Shown here piece after piece: positions 44,025 through 51,818 of a stretch of DNA of 64,000 nucleotides; the first letter of the stretch is position 1; each line of letters opens with the position of its first letter. The notes under the pieces are model-generated. The model was not told the origin of the DNA and ran no database searches. It saw only the letters and a program-made list of their open reading frames with translations. The position numbers and the translations under genes were made by a program. This DNA is from Aureisphaera sp963669405 (lineage in GTDB: Bacteria > Bacteroidota > Bacteroidia > Flavobacteriales > Flavobacteriaceae), in assembly GCA_963669405.2 (NCBI GenBank), contig CAXXHF010000003.1, forward strand, positions 248,001-312,000. Reading direction: 5' to 3'.

Positions 44025-44627
44025 TTAACTAAAAACCCAATTGGCAGTAGTTTCCAGTAGTCTAAAGGTGGTGTCTGAAGATCCTGCTTGGGACATCCTA
44101 TACCAACCAAAGTATGCTAATTGCCTAGATTTGTGAGCGGTTAAAACCGCCTGTCCTCCTAACGATTTTACTAAAGTATCCACATGTTGATTGGTAGTGT
44201 TCACTGAATCTGTCCAAATCGTGTTTCCGAAGTCTATAGGCCCCATTGAGAGGGGTACGGAAGTAATGATATTATGAGTATTGTTAACTATTACAAACTC
44301 GTCTTCAGATTTGTGTTCCGTACGTCTCGTACCCAATCCAAAGTTGTCTGCAAAATGGGCATTCATACAAAGAATTGGCCTTCCCGATTTTATCAATTCC
44401 CGAACATCCCAATAGCCGAAGAAGTAGCAGATAACGATTCCATCATAACGCTCCCATTCATGATCAAATTTGAAATACCCTGTATTGGATTCGTCTAATG
44501 ACCATTGATGTATCAACTCACAATCGTACCCTATTCCGTTTAACCGGTCTCTTACTGCCATTGCATCTCTTGTTAAGGATGCACTTGGACTTAGGTTATA
44601 AGAGATCACTGCAATTTTCTTTTTCAT
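44025..44627 (-). CDS. ThuA/class I glutamine amidotransferase-like Rossmann protein
   Basis: A protein of about 200 residues from the ATG at 44627 (MKKKIAVISYNLSPSAS); the upstream ATG at 44693 adds a non-conserved extension. The fold looks like a flavodoxin-like/ThuA-type amidotransferase domain: strand KIAVISYN, then YDGIVICYFFGYWD, GRPILCMNAHFADNFGLG and a final RQLAYFGWYRMSQ with a closing helix LLETTANWVF. The cysteine in PILCMNAHF could mark a nucleophile elbow position, but a catalytic triad is not clear. It lies between the two-component operon and the unknown 206-residue gene. Substrate unknown. Confidence 0.6.
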   Translation of the reverse strand: MKKKIAVISYNLSPSASLTRDAMAVRDRLNGIGYDCELIHQWSLDESNTGYFKFDHEWERYDGIVICYFFGYWDVRELIKSGRPILCMNAHFADNFGLGTRRTEHKSEDEFVIVNNTHNIITSVPLSMGPIDFGNTIWTDSVNTTNQHVDTLVKSLGGQAVLTAHKSRQLAYFGWYRMSQAGSSDTTFRLLETTANWVFS

Positions 44628-44852
44628 CTTATTATGTTTTAAGTTTTGATCGAAATTAAATCGGAAACTTAAATTACTATATAAGCAATCCAAGAACAGA
44701 CAGCTTCACTTCATGAAGTACTTAGTTGAATGGAATAAGTGTTTTTGTAAAATCCTGACTGTCAGAAATTAACATCAGTTATTTTAAATGATATAGTGGG
44801 TTTAACAGCTAGATTTATGTTAAAAAAAGTGCTAAAATGCTTAAGAAATTGG

Positions 44853-45596
44853 TTAGCCTTTTAGGTGTTGAAGAAAATCGTTCCTACGTACTCTGGAAAC
44901 TGGGATTTTATGATTGTTGAAAAGGATGACATAACCTTCATTCAAATATTTTTCTACATGTTCCAGATTGATAAGATGGGATTTATGGGTGAGATAGAAA
45001 TCCTGATTTTCCAAAAGCTTGTTGAAATATCCTATGCTATGAGAGCTTAACATGGATTTTCTAGAGGTGAAATGTATTTTGGTATACCCGTCGGTACCTT
45101 CGCAACAAACGATCTCTTCAATTTTTACAAACTCCAAACCGTCTTGTGTTGGTACAACTACTTTTTTCTGTTGTACGGTACGTACCGATAAATTTTCTAC
45201 AAGCAGTCTGTTTTTTGCCAATGCAGTCTTATCCTCTATATTTTTTTCGGCATTAGAAACGGCTTTTACAAGGTCTTCATTGTCAACAGGCTTCACTATA
45301 TATCCAATAGCACAATGCTTAATGGCGTCAATAGCAAAATTATCAAAGGCAGTAATAAAAATAATCTCGAATGACGGTGCTTCTATAGTCGCTAGGAGAT
45401 CAAACCCACTCATCCCTGGCATAGCGATATCCAAGAAAAGTAATTGTGGCTCTAATGTTTGGATAAGATTCAGTGCCTCTTGTGGATCTTGGGTTTCCCC
45501 AACAATGAAAATATTGGGGCACATCCGTTCCAGTTTGTTTCGTAAAATGGCCAAAGCTTTAGGTTCATCATCTATAAGCAGTGCTGTTATTTTCAT
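44853..45596 (-). CDS. LytTR response regulator (LytR/AlgR type)
   Basis: A 247-residue regulator. The receiver domain (about 1-120) has DDEP, phosphoacceptor LLFLDIAMPG and KPVD. The LytTR DNA-binding domain (about 145-245) has FYLTHKSHLINLEHVEKYLN. It starts four bases inside the histidine kinase gene's end, so kinase and regulator are translationally coupled and form a two-component pair. The overlapping 187-residue ORF on the plus strand is an antisense shadow. Targets unknown, possibly the neighbouring membrane or amidotransferase-like genes. Confidence 0.93.
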   Translation of the reverse strand: MKITALLIDDEPKALAILRNKLERMCPNIFIVGETQDPQEALNLIQTLEPQLLFLDIAMPGMSGFDLLATIEAPSFEIIFITAFDNFAIDAIKHCAIGYIVKPVDNEDLVKAVSNAEKNIEDKTALAKNRLLVENLSVRTVQQKKVVVPTQDGLEFVKIEEIVCCEGTDGYTKIHFTSRKSMLSSHSIGYFNKLLENQDFYLTHKSHLINLEHVEKYLNEGYVILFNNHKIPVSRVRRNDFLQHLKG

Positions 45597-46399
45597 GACT
45601 TGTAAAGTTGATTAAATATAAGACTTACCAAAGTACCAGAGTTCTGGTTTACTTCAGATAGGTCTTGGATGGTATAGGTAATATTCCAATCCTTGGTTTG
45701 ATTTAACAATTCTAACCGTTCTTGTAATACGGCAGAAGATCTCGATTTATAGTTTTTGGAAGAATTCTGAAACATTTCCCGTGCTTTAAGGACACCAATG
45801 CCATCATCTTCAACATAAACCCAAAAGGTAGTAGGATTTCGATATATAAACTTTATGATCACTTTTCCATTCCCTTTTTTGTGGAACAAACCATGATTAA
45901 TGGCATTTTCAACAATAGGTTGGAGGATCATGGAAGGTATGGTATATTCTGACACATCTATTTCTTGATCAATGTCTATGGAATAACTCAAGCGGTCTTC
46001 AAATCGCAATTGTTCTATCTGAATGTAGTTTTCCAACAATTCGATTTCCTCTTCTAAGGTAATGAATTGCCTTCTGGAGTATTCGAAGAATAACCGAATA
46101 AGCTTTGAGAATTTAACTAAATAAGTTTCGGAAAGATCTACTTCATTGCGCTGTATAAAATACTGGATGGCATTGAGCGAATTGTGTACAAAATGGGGAT
46201 TCATCTGACTTCTAAGAGCCTTTAATTCTATTGCTTGCAAATGCTTTTCATGTTCTTCTTCACTTTTTCTTTGAGACTCTAACAACTTATTTTTCCGCCC
46301 TATATATTTATTGAATAATATAACTAGGATAATACCAATGAGTATTGCTACAAAGGACAATGTTAAAAATGTGAACTCTATTATTTTTTCCTCAGGCAT
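45593..46399 (-). CDS. LytS-type sensor histidine kinase
   Basis: A 268-residue kinase with one N-terminal membrane helix (TFLTLSFVAILIGIILVILF, about 9-28) and the His_kinase domain with phosphoacceptor in LRSQMNPHFVHNSLNAIQYF, followed by a HATPase_c domain (NAINHGLFHKKGNG and VEDDGIGV). Short sensor region, so it probably senses through the membrane or through the adjacent 7-TM protein, whose gene overlaps it by 19 bases. It phosphorylates the LytTR regulator encoded immediately downstream. Confidence 0.92.
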   Translation of the reverse strand: MPEEKIIEFTFLTLSFVAILIGIILVILFNKYIGRKNKLLESQRKSEEEHEKHLQAIELKALRSQMNPHFVHNSLNAIQYFIQRNEVDLSETYLVKFSKLIRLFFEYSRRQFITLEEEIELLENYIQIEQLRFEDRLSYSIDIDQEIDVSEYTIPSMILQPIVENAINHGLFHKKGNGKVIIKFIYRNPTTFWVYVEDDGIGVLKAREMFQNSSKNYKSRSSAVLQERLELLNQTKDWNITYTIQDLSEVNQNSGTLVSLIFNQLYKS

Positions 46400-47031
46400 A
46401 AAAAACTGATTGTGTAACTCCCGTAGAGGACAACATTTGTTAGTGTTAATACGGCACTATATAGGCTTCCATAGGTCTCCATATAAGTTCCTAAAAAAAG
46501 TATAGGGAGGAAACCAATATGAAAAATGGTCAATCCGGCTATAATCCAAAAACGTTGAGATCGCTGTAGGTTTACAATGTCTTTTTCTTCAAGTGATTCT
46601 ATAAAATATAAGGACACACACAAGAGTGTGAAAATTGTTCCAACCACGAAGGGCCAATGGAAGAGATCTTTCCAAAAGGACTCATAAATTATTGAATATA
46701 GGGTCGATACCATAAAAAACCCGAACATGATATAAACCCACTTCTTTTTTTTGAGTATCAATCCAAACCAATGGAAATAAAAAGAAAAAGAAATAATCAT
46801 ATAAGAGTTGAATATAAATGAATTGTTACGATTCAAATAATTACCTACAATATGACCCAATACTTCAGTGGCAACACTGTAAATTATAAAATGTAGAAAC
46901 CATCGTTGCGTGGAATCTTTGTATAATGGCCAACGCCAAATGGCGGCTATAAGTGCCGCCATTAATACTAAATAACGTGGAAGATCCAATAATAATAGGT
47001 TTGTTTGATTTGTGGTGTCCAACAGTATCAA
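46381..47031 (-). CDS. Seven-transmembrane protein coupled to the LytS-like kinase
   Basis: A 216-residue integral membrane protein with seven predicted helices (about 15-32, 43-61, 73-93, 97-115, 126-144, 158-179, 187-210). The 3' end overlaps the kinase start by 19 bases, so it is likely the ligand- or membrane-sensing module of the kinase, as with other 7-TM sensors in Bacteroidota. No known catalytic motif. The gene is preceded 48 bases upstream by the 182-residue gene. Confidence 0.65.
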   Translation of the reverse strand: MILLDTTNQTNLLLLDLPRYLVLMAALIAAIWRWPLYKDSTQRWFLHFIIYSVATEVLGHIVGNYLNRNNSFIFNSYMIISFSFYFHWFGLILKKKKWVYIMFGFFMVSTLYSIIYESFWKDLFHWPFVVGTIFTLLCVSLYFIESLEEKDIVNLQRSQRFWIIAGLTIFHIGFLPILFLGTYMETYGSLYSAVLTLTNVVLYGSYTISFLCLRKK

Positions 47032-47079
47032 TTTTAGTTAGTAATACGTTTAATTAATTCACTTTATAAAGGCCTGATC

Positions 47080-47628
47080 TTAATAATCTGGTGGAGGCCT
47101 TCTAGAGGAACCATAATTAAATGGTTTAGAACCCGGGACTACTTCGTAATCTCCTGAAGAATTTCGCTTAACAACAGTTAAAAATAGCGTATTTGTAGGC
47201 GGTTCGATAGGATTAGATCCTTCCTTGGCTCCAAAGTATATACGAATACCCACATCTTCATAACTATCTGCTACTTGTTCTGCGTAGCATAAATAATCCT
47301 CTAAGCGATCTAACCGAAAGGTTACTTCAGTATTGTCGTCAATATCCTCAAGTTTGGTTTTTCCATGTTTTTGTAAAAGTTGATTTACATACAATTTGTG
47401 TTGTCTTACCGCCTCTTCGTTGTCTGTAAAAAAGGCACCTCCTTCGCGTTCACTTTCTGGTAACGTTAAATCACCGTCTTCGTAAGTACAACAATCAAGT
47501 ACATTGCTTGTTTTTTGTATTATATAAGATACTCCCGCTGCAATTGCTGCCCCAAAGAGTATTCCTATTATTAAGAATTGTAACCCTCGTTTTCCGAGGG
47601 GTGGTGACTTAAATACTTCTTGTTCCAT
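47080..47628 (-). CDS. Hypothetical single-pass membrane protein
   Basis: A 182-residue protein with one N-terminal membrane helix (about 15-38, LQFLIIGILFGAAIAAGVSY) and an extracytoplasmic domain containing a CC pair (VLDCCTYEDG) and negatively charged segments. No recognised family. First in a minus-strand series ending in the LytS/LytR pair, 48 bases before the 7-TM gene; it may supply a stimulus or act as accessory subunit. A TAnnTTTG match (TAGGTTTG, minus strand, 47706-47713) lies about 80 bases upstream, but no -33 TTG was found at the usual spacing. Confidence 0.6.
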   Translation of the reverse strand: MEQEVFKSPPLGKRGLQFLIIGILFGAAIAAGVSYIIQKTSNVLDCCTYEDGDLTLPESEREGGAFFTDNEEAVRQHKLYVNQLLQKHGKTKLEDIDDNTEVTFRLDRLEDYLCYAEQVADSYEDVGIRIYFGAKEGSNPIEPPTNTLFLTVVKRNSSGDYEVVPGSKPFNYGSSRRPPPDY

Positions 47629-47929
47629 GATAAATAAATTTTAGTTTGTTGATAAATGACCTTTTGTAAATATTATTTCAAAAATCATGGCTTTCAAGTA
47701 ACTAACAAACCTAGAAATCACGAACGGTGACTTTGAACCGTTTATCGGTTGGCTTGGCACTTTTACATACCGATCAAGAATTAAGCGGGGAAATGTATCG
47801 ATCTTATATCGAGACAGTTAAAGGTATTTAAAAATATTGAATGGTAAGAGGGATCACTCCCAAATTGAAGAATGAGTAGGAAAGATTCTTAAAAATTTAC
47901 ATGTAATACTATAATAGGGAAGTGGTGAG
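47629..47929. other. Intergenic stretch of 301 bases without recognisable gene
   Basis: Between the start of the 182-residue membrane protein gene and the 3' end of the metal-binding gene. No ORF with support, no RNA gene and no strong repeat was seen. A single weak -7-like TAGGTTTG on the minus strand at 47706-47713 is the only promoter-like sequence. Confidence 0.5.
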
Positions 47930-48202
47930 TTAGTCTTTATGCATTCTTCCTACAGCGCAACTTACAAAGGATTTGGCTTTTTTTACCAACGTATTTTTGT
48001 CTCCTATTACAGGATATCCCAATTTAGAAAGGGTATCGTGTACTTCGTTCAAATGATCTTCAGAACGGTAACGAAATGAAACAGAAGCATCTTCCAAATG
48101 GACTGAGACGTCATCAATGCCTTCCAATTTACGTAAGGAATTTAGGATGGTTTGTTCGCAACCGCCGCATTTTAAATTTTGAATATGGACTTCAGTTTTC
48201 AT
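47930..48202 (-). CDS. Heavy-metal-associated (HMA) domain protein, copper-chaperone-like
   Basis: A 90-residue protein from the ATG at 48202; a longer ORF to 48313 is an upstream extension through promoter sequence. A single HMA/ferredoxin-like fold with the metal-binding motif LKCGGCEQTI (CxxC), plus a C-terminal tail rich in Lys and Ser with one further cysteine (KAKSFVSCAVGRMHK). Related to CopZ-type copper chaperones; no ATPase is next to it. It is divergent from the hibernation-factor operon, and the intergenic region carries two TGAY-N4-RTCA boxes, one for each direction. Confidence 0.85.
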   Translation of the reverse strand: MKTEVHIQNLKCGGCEQTILNSLRKLEGIDDVSVHLEDASVSFRYRSEDHLNEVHDTLSKLGYPVIGDKNTLVKKAKSFVSCAVGRMHKD

Positions 48203-48223
48203 AATCAATAGCATTTTGTGCCG

Positions 48224-48266
48224 CAAAGATACGATGCTGTGTTTATATAAAGTATGACAAGAATCA
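48224..48266 (-). promoter_or_regulatory. CRP/FNR-type box plus -7 element for the HMA gene
   Basis: On the minus strand the box TGATTCTTGTCA (48255-48266) is followed 29.5 bp from its centre by TATCTTTG (48224-48231), a perfect TAnnTTTG. The predicted transcript starts near 48219, 17 bases before the HMA start codon. It is one of nine such arrangements in this part of the window. Confidence 0.65.
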
Positions 48267-48288
48267 CTTTGGTTGGTAATGCAATAGC

Positions 48289-48331
48289 TGATCAAAATCA
48301 TATTTTTTGCCATGTTACGACTGTAATTTTG
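48289..48331 (+). promoter_or_regulatory. CRP/FNR-type box plus -7 element for the hibernation factor/USP operon
   Basis: TGATCAAAATCA (48289-48300) has its centre 29.5 bp from the first base of TAATTTTG (48324-48331). The transcript start is predicted near 48336 and the start codon is at 48355. Together with the divergent box at 48255-48266 it forms a double-site regulatory region. Confidence 0.65.
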
Positions 48332-48354
48332 GTATAACCTAAAACAGTTATTAT

Positions 48355-48657
48355 ATGACTATTTCCATTCAATATGTAAAAATGCCCACAAGTGAAACCA
48401 TGACGGAATTCACTATCGGGAAACTTCAAAAAATAGCTAATAAATATCCATGGCTTATTGGAGCGCAAGTATATTTTAAGTTGGATAAAGATTCCTCTGG
48501 GATTGACAAGGTGTGTGAGATAGAGTTAAGCGCCCCAGGGCCTAGAATATTTGCCTCTTCCAAAGAAAAGAACTTTGAAATAGCGGTAAAAGAAACCATT
48601 TCAGACTTGAACCATCAACTTAAAAAACGGAAATCAATTTTAGCTTCCCATTCATAA
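48355..48657 (+). CDS. HPF/RaiA-type ribosome hibernation factor
   Basis: A 100-residue short HPF/YfiA family protein, recognised by MTEFTIGKLQKIANKYPWLI, the beta-strand AQVYFKLDKD, CEIELSAPG and FEIAVKETISDLNHQLKKRK. These proteins bind the 30S A and P sites and inactivate or protect ribosomes in stasis. Short form without the long C-terminal domain, so dimerisation by itself is not expected. It precedes a universal stress protein by 18 bases and is expected to be co-transcribed. In several bacteria HPF genes belong to hypoxia or dormancy regulons, in line with the box upstream. Confidence 0.87.
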   Translation: MTISIQYVKMPTSETMTEFTIGKLQKIANKYPWLIGAQVYFKLDKDSSGIDKVCEIELSAPGPRIFASSKEKNFEIAVKETISDLNHQLKKRKSILASHS

Positions 48658-48675
48658 ACTTAATCCTAATTACAA

Positions 48676-49509
48676 ATGAAAAAAATAATCGTACCCGTAG
48701 ATTTTTCGGAATATTCAGAATATGCTCTAGAAGTAGCTGCTCAGCTAGCTAAAAAGAACAACAGTGAACTACTTGTTGTACACATGATGGGATTAGAACC
48801 TTCGTTTCTTACCAAAGATGAATCCCAAGAAGTATTTGAAGCCATGTATTACATGAAGCTTACCGAAAAACGATTTGAAGATTTTTTGGATAAGGACTAC
48901 CTAAAGAACATAAATGTAAAGACCATTGTCCAAAATTATAAGGAATTTAAAGAATTGGATCAGGTTGCTAGGGAGCATGAAGCTGACTTAATTGTCATGG
49001 GCTCTCATGGAAGCAGTGGGATGAAGGAGATCTTTGTAGGTTCTAATACCGAAAAAGTGGTGAGAACCTCTAGTGTTCCTGTATTGGTAATTAAAAACAG
49101 AATCATAAACTTCAGGTTGGATACCATGGTATTTGCTTGTGATTTTTCAATGGATTATGTTCCAACCTTTAAAAGAGCGAGAGCTTTTGCAGCTGCTTTT
49201 GGAGCTACTTTTCAATTACTGTACGTAAATACACCAGATCGTTTTAGCCGAACTAGCGAACTCGAAGAACGTGCTTACAAGTTTCTAGTAGCTGCCAACG
49301 ATGAAGACATGGAGCTTTACAACAGGATTAGTTACTATTGTGACAATACTATAGAAGACGGTATTTTCACCTTCAGTAATGCATATGGAGCTGATGTTAT
49401 TGCAGTGCCTACGCACGGTCGTAGAGGGTTAATGCACTTCTTTGCTGGAAGTTTGGGAGAGGAGTTGGTAAATCATGCCAAAATACCAGTAGTGACTTTC
49501 AAGATTTAA
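48676..49509 (+). CDS. Universal stress protein, tandem USP domain
   Basis: A 277-residue protein with two UspA-fold domains. The first (about 1-145) begins KKIIVPVDFSEYSEYALEVA and has the nucleotide-binding motif VMGSHGSSGMKEIFVGSNTEK. The second (about 150-277) has VPTHGRRGLMHFFAGSLGEE. Both retain G-x2-G-x9-G-like loops, so ATP binding by both is likely. It is the second gene behind the HPF-type gene in one operon, and faces convergently the deoD operon across a terminator. Confidence 0.92.
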   Translation: MKKIIVPVDFSEYSEYALEVAAQLAKKNNSELLVVHMMGLEPSFLTKDESQEVFEAMYYMKLTEKRFEDFLDKDYLKNINVKTIVQNYKEFKELDQVAREHEADLIVMGSHGSSGMKEIFVGSNTEKVVRTSSVPVLVIKNRIINFRLDTMVFACDFSMDYVPTFKRARAFAAAFGATFQLLYVNTPDRFSRTSELEERAYKFLVAANDEDMELYNRISYYCDNTIEDGIFTFSNAYGADVIAVPTHGRRGLMHFFAGSLGEELVNHAKIPVVTFKI

Positions 49510-49530
49510 TTAAATATTGCTATGAAGTGG

Positions 49531-49567
49531 AAGGGGAATTACTTTAGGGTTTTTCCCTTTCTTTTTT
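49531..49567 (+). terminator. Intrinsic terminator after the HPF/USP operon
   Basis: AAGGGGAA (49531-49538) pairs with TTTCCCTT (49552-49559) including one G:T, followed by TCTTTTTT. It lies just before the convergent deoD stop. Confidence 0.7.
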
Positions 49568-50267
49568 AGCAAACGGTATGCAAGGCGATCTCTATCATTT
49601 TTGAGAAGGTTGTTTCGCGTTCTTCAGCAGAAATTTGTTCTTGGGTCACCAAAGAATCTGAAATGGTAAGAATGGCTAAAGCCCTGACATTATATTTTGC
49701 AGCTATAGTATACAAACCTGCAGCTTCCATTTCTACACAGAGCACTCCAAACTCTGCCCATTTTTTATAAGAATTGATATCATCTTCATAAAACTCATCA
49801 CAGGACAATACATTCCCCGCTTTTATGGGAATTTTGTTTTGTAATGCATAATTGGTTGCTTTCATGAAAAGCTCAAAATTAGCGGTTGGGGAATAATCTG
49901 AATTAATAAACCTTGTATTATTAATACCAGAAGTTGAAGATGCCGCCATGGCAATTACAATATCCCTTAGTTTGATATCTGATTGGTAAGAACCTGCACT
50001 ACCTACCCTTATGAGGTTCTTTACACCATAATCCTTAATAAGTTCGTTGCAATAAATAAGGGCAGAAGGAATTCCCATGCCTGTTCCCTGAACGGAGATT
50101 CGTTTTCCTTGATACGTTCCTGTATATCCCAACATTCCCCTGAGGTCGTTATAACAAAAGGAGTTTTCTAAAAAGGTTTCGGCAATCCATTTGGCACGCA
50201 TAGGATCTCCCGGTAACAGTACAGATTCTGCAATTTCATTTGGTTTGGCTTCTAGGTGTATGCTCAT
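49566..50267 (-). CDS. deoD: Purine-nucleoside phosphorylase, DeoD type
   Basis: A 233-residue hexameric-type purine nucleoside phosphorylase. It splits (deoxy)ribonucleosides with phosphate to base and (deoxy)ribose-1-phosphate. Typical features are LLPGDPMRAKWIAETFLE, GYTGTYQGKRISVQGTGMG, RVGSAGSYQ and CVEMEAAGLYTIA. Last gene of a minus-strand operon with deoC directly upstream (one-base gap), so base recovery is paired with deoxyribose-phosphate breakdown to acetaldehyde and glyceraldehyde-3-phosphate. Confidence 0.95.
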   Translation of the reverse strand: MSIHLEAKPNEIAESVLLPGDPMRAKWIAETFLENSFCYNDLRGMLGYTGTYQGKRISVQGTGMGIPSALIYCNELIKDYGVKNLIRVGSAGSYQSDIKLRDIVIAMAASSTSGINNTRFINSDYSPTANFELFMKATNYALQNKIPIKAGNVLSCDEFYEDDINSYKKWAEFGVLCVEMEAAGLYTIAAKYNVRALAILTISDSLVTQEQISAEERETTFSKMIEIALHTVC

Positions 50268-50268
50268 A

Positions 50269-50925
50269 CTATACTTTCTTAATGGCTTTCATAATCTCTA
50301 TTCCGGAAGAAGTGCCAATTCTATCTGCACCGGCATCTATAAATGAAAGGGCTTGTTTTCGGGTTCTTATACCTCCTGAAGCTTTTATTTTTGTTGTATT
50401 GTCAAGACAAGACTTTATAAGTAGTATATCGTTTATTTCTGCTCCATCTTCGCCAAACCCTGTTGAGGTTTTTACAAAGTCTCCTCCTGCTTTTTTGATG
50501 ATTTCGCAGGCCAGTTCTTTTTCAGGATTGCTCAAATAACAGGTCTCTATAATTACCTTTAGTGTACGACGGCCTATTGCTTTTTTAACAGCAGAGATTT
50601 CTTCACGAACCGATTTTGTTAAACCTGAACGAAACCACCCTAAATTTATGACCATATCAATTTCGTCTGCACCATCTTTAATAGCTCTTTTAGCTTCAGA
50701 TATTTTGGCTTTGGTAGAAGATGCTCCTAAAGGAAATCCTACTGTAGCCACTACTTTTACAGGGTGGTTTTTTAATTCGTTAGCGGCTAAATATACATGA
50801 CAACTGTTTACGCAAACTGAATAGAAATTAAACTCCTTGGCTTCATTACACAACGTTACAATATCATCTGATGTAGCCAGAGGTTTCAGTAATGTATGAT
50901 CTATATAATGATTTAAATCTTTCAT
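50269..50925 (-). CDS. deoC: Deoxyribose-phosphate aldolase
   Basis: A protein of about 218 residues from the ATG at 50925 (MKDLNHYIDHTLLKPLATSD); an upstream ATG at 50988 lies inside the thioredoxin gene. DeoC cleaves 2-deoxyribose-5-phosphate to acetaldehyde and glyceraldehyde-3-phosphate. The Schiff-base lysine lies in FVKTSTGFG and the proton-relay region in KVIIETCYLS, followed by KASGGIRT. The start overlaps the thioredoxin stop (ATGA), and the stop is one base before deoD, so three proteins are translationally linked. Confidence 0.95.
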   Translation of the reverse strand: MKDLNHYIDHTLLKPLATSDDIVTLCNEAKEFNFYSVCVNSCHVYLAANELKNHPVKVVATVGFPLGASSTKAKISEAKRAIKDGADEIDMVINLGWFRSGLTKSVREEISAVKKAIGRRTLKVIIETCYLSNPEKELACEIIKKAGGDFVKTSTGFGEDGAEINDILLIKSCLDNTTKIKASGGIRTRKQALSFIDAGADRIGTSSGIEIMKAIKKV

Positions 50926-51224
50926 GATGCTTTGGAATGAATGATAGAAATAAGTTCTTCTTTTTGAAAAACGCCACTTTGTCTCCATACTTGTTGTCCA
51001 TTGCTAAAGAGTAATAATGTGGGTACCCCACGAACCTGAAATGTATCTGACAATGCACGGTTTTTATCTACGTCTACTTTTACAATCTTGATAGCATCGC
51101 CCATTTCATCCTTTACCGCTTTCAGAATAGGGGATAGGGTCTTGCAGGGACCACACCAAGTAGCAAAAAAATCAATCAAGACAGGAACTTCGGAGTTTAT
51201 GATAGAACTAAAATTACTTTTCAT
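50922..51224 (-). CDS. Thioredoxin
   Basis: A thioredoxin of 100 residues from ATG 51224 (MKSNFSSIINSEVPVLIDFF); longer ORFs include upstream sequence from the neighbouring gene. The active site is ATWCGPCKTLSP, and the cis-proline loop is GVPTLLLF. It reduces disulfides in the cytoplasm. It starts two bases after the DUF998 gene and overlaps deoC by four bases in a five-gene operon. The operon mates point to a redox or energy-stress role under the nearby regulator rather than general housekeeping. Confidence 0.94.
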   Translation of the reverse strand: MKSNFSSIINSEVPVLIDFFATWCGPCKTLSPILKAVKDEMGDAIKIVKVDVDKNRALSDTFQVRGVPTLLLFSNGQQVWRQSGVFQKEELISIIHSKAS

Positions 51225-51226
51225 TG

Positions 51227-51808
51227 TTAGTGTCTTTTGGGTTTGTAAAAAGTAAAAGTTACTAAAGAATACAGTAACCAACCAAATGCCAAGATAAATA
51301 ACACTCTTTGAAAAACCCCTTTGTAATCTGAATACAAAAACATTAGGATGGAAAGACCAATAGCTAAACAAAACATGAGTACAGAAGAAGCTTTTTCTAT
51401 GGGTTTTTTTACAAAAAATAAAATTGCGAAACAGTACATAGAAAAAACAGTCCCTGTAATGGTAGATAGAACGGAATGGGTGATGTGTTCTGCCATGGAA
51501 AAAGATACATCTTCAATAGGCGCATGCTGAAAAATCCCTGTAAGGAAAAGACAAAATGCAAATAAGTATAATAAGTACAGTGGAAGCCAGAATAAGCGTA
51601 GCTTTTTATTGGCTATGAGTACTACAACAATGGCAAGCATAAAGAGAACCATATTCATGATCCAGTTTCCAGGAGTATTTTGAGCCCCCAATTCGCTCAA
51701 TGAGTTTTTAGAGAGGGAATATCCTTCGTAGGAGAGTTCGGGGAGCCAAAACATAACTACGAGCATCAGGATATATACTATGGCATATATGGTACCTACA
51801 AATCTCAT
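51227..51808 (-). CDS. DUF998-family membrane protein
   Basis: A 193-residue membrane protein with six predicted helices (about 5-24, 48-67, 72-91, 107-130, 141-157, 163-182). The loop SYEGYSLSKNSLSELGAQNT with PGNWIMN and the following HAPIEDVSFSMAEHITHSVLS are recognisable DUF998 motifs. Biochemical function is unknown. It lies ten bases after the lipoprotein gene and two before thioredoxin in the same operon. Confidence 0.8.
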   Translation of the reverse strand: MRFVGTIYAIVYILMLVVMFWLPELSYEGYSLSKNSLSELGAQNTPGNWIMNMVLFMLAIVVVLIANKKLRLFWLPLYLLYLFAFCLFLTGIFQHAPIEDVSFSMAEHITHSVLSTITGTVFSMYCFAILFFVKKPIEKASSVLMFCLAIGLSILMFLYSDYKGVFQRVLFILAFGWLLYSLVTFTFYKPKRH

Positions 51809-51818
51809 GGGTATAGAA

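Noticed and set aside
45052..45615. 187-residue plus-strand ORF
   Set aside because: It lies fully antisense to the LytTR regulator, is rich in Ser/Ile of the kind produced by reading the opposite strand, and has no family resemblance.
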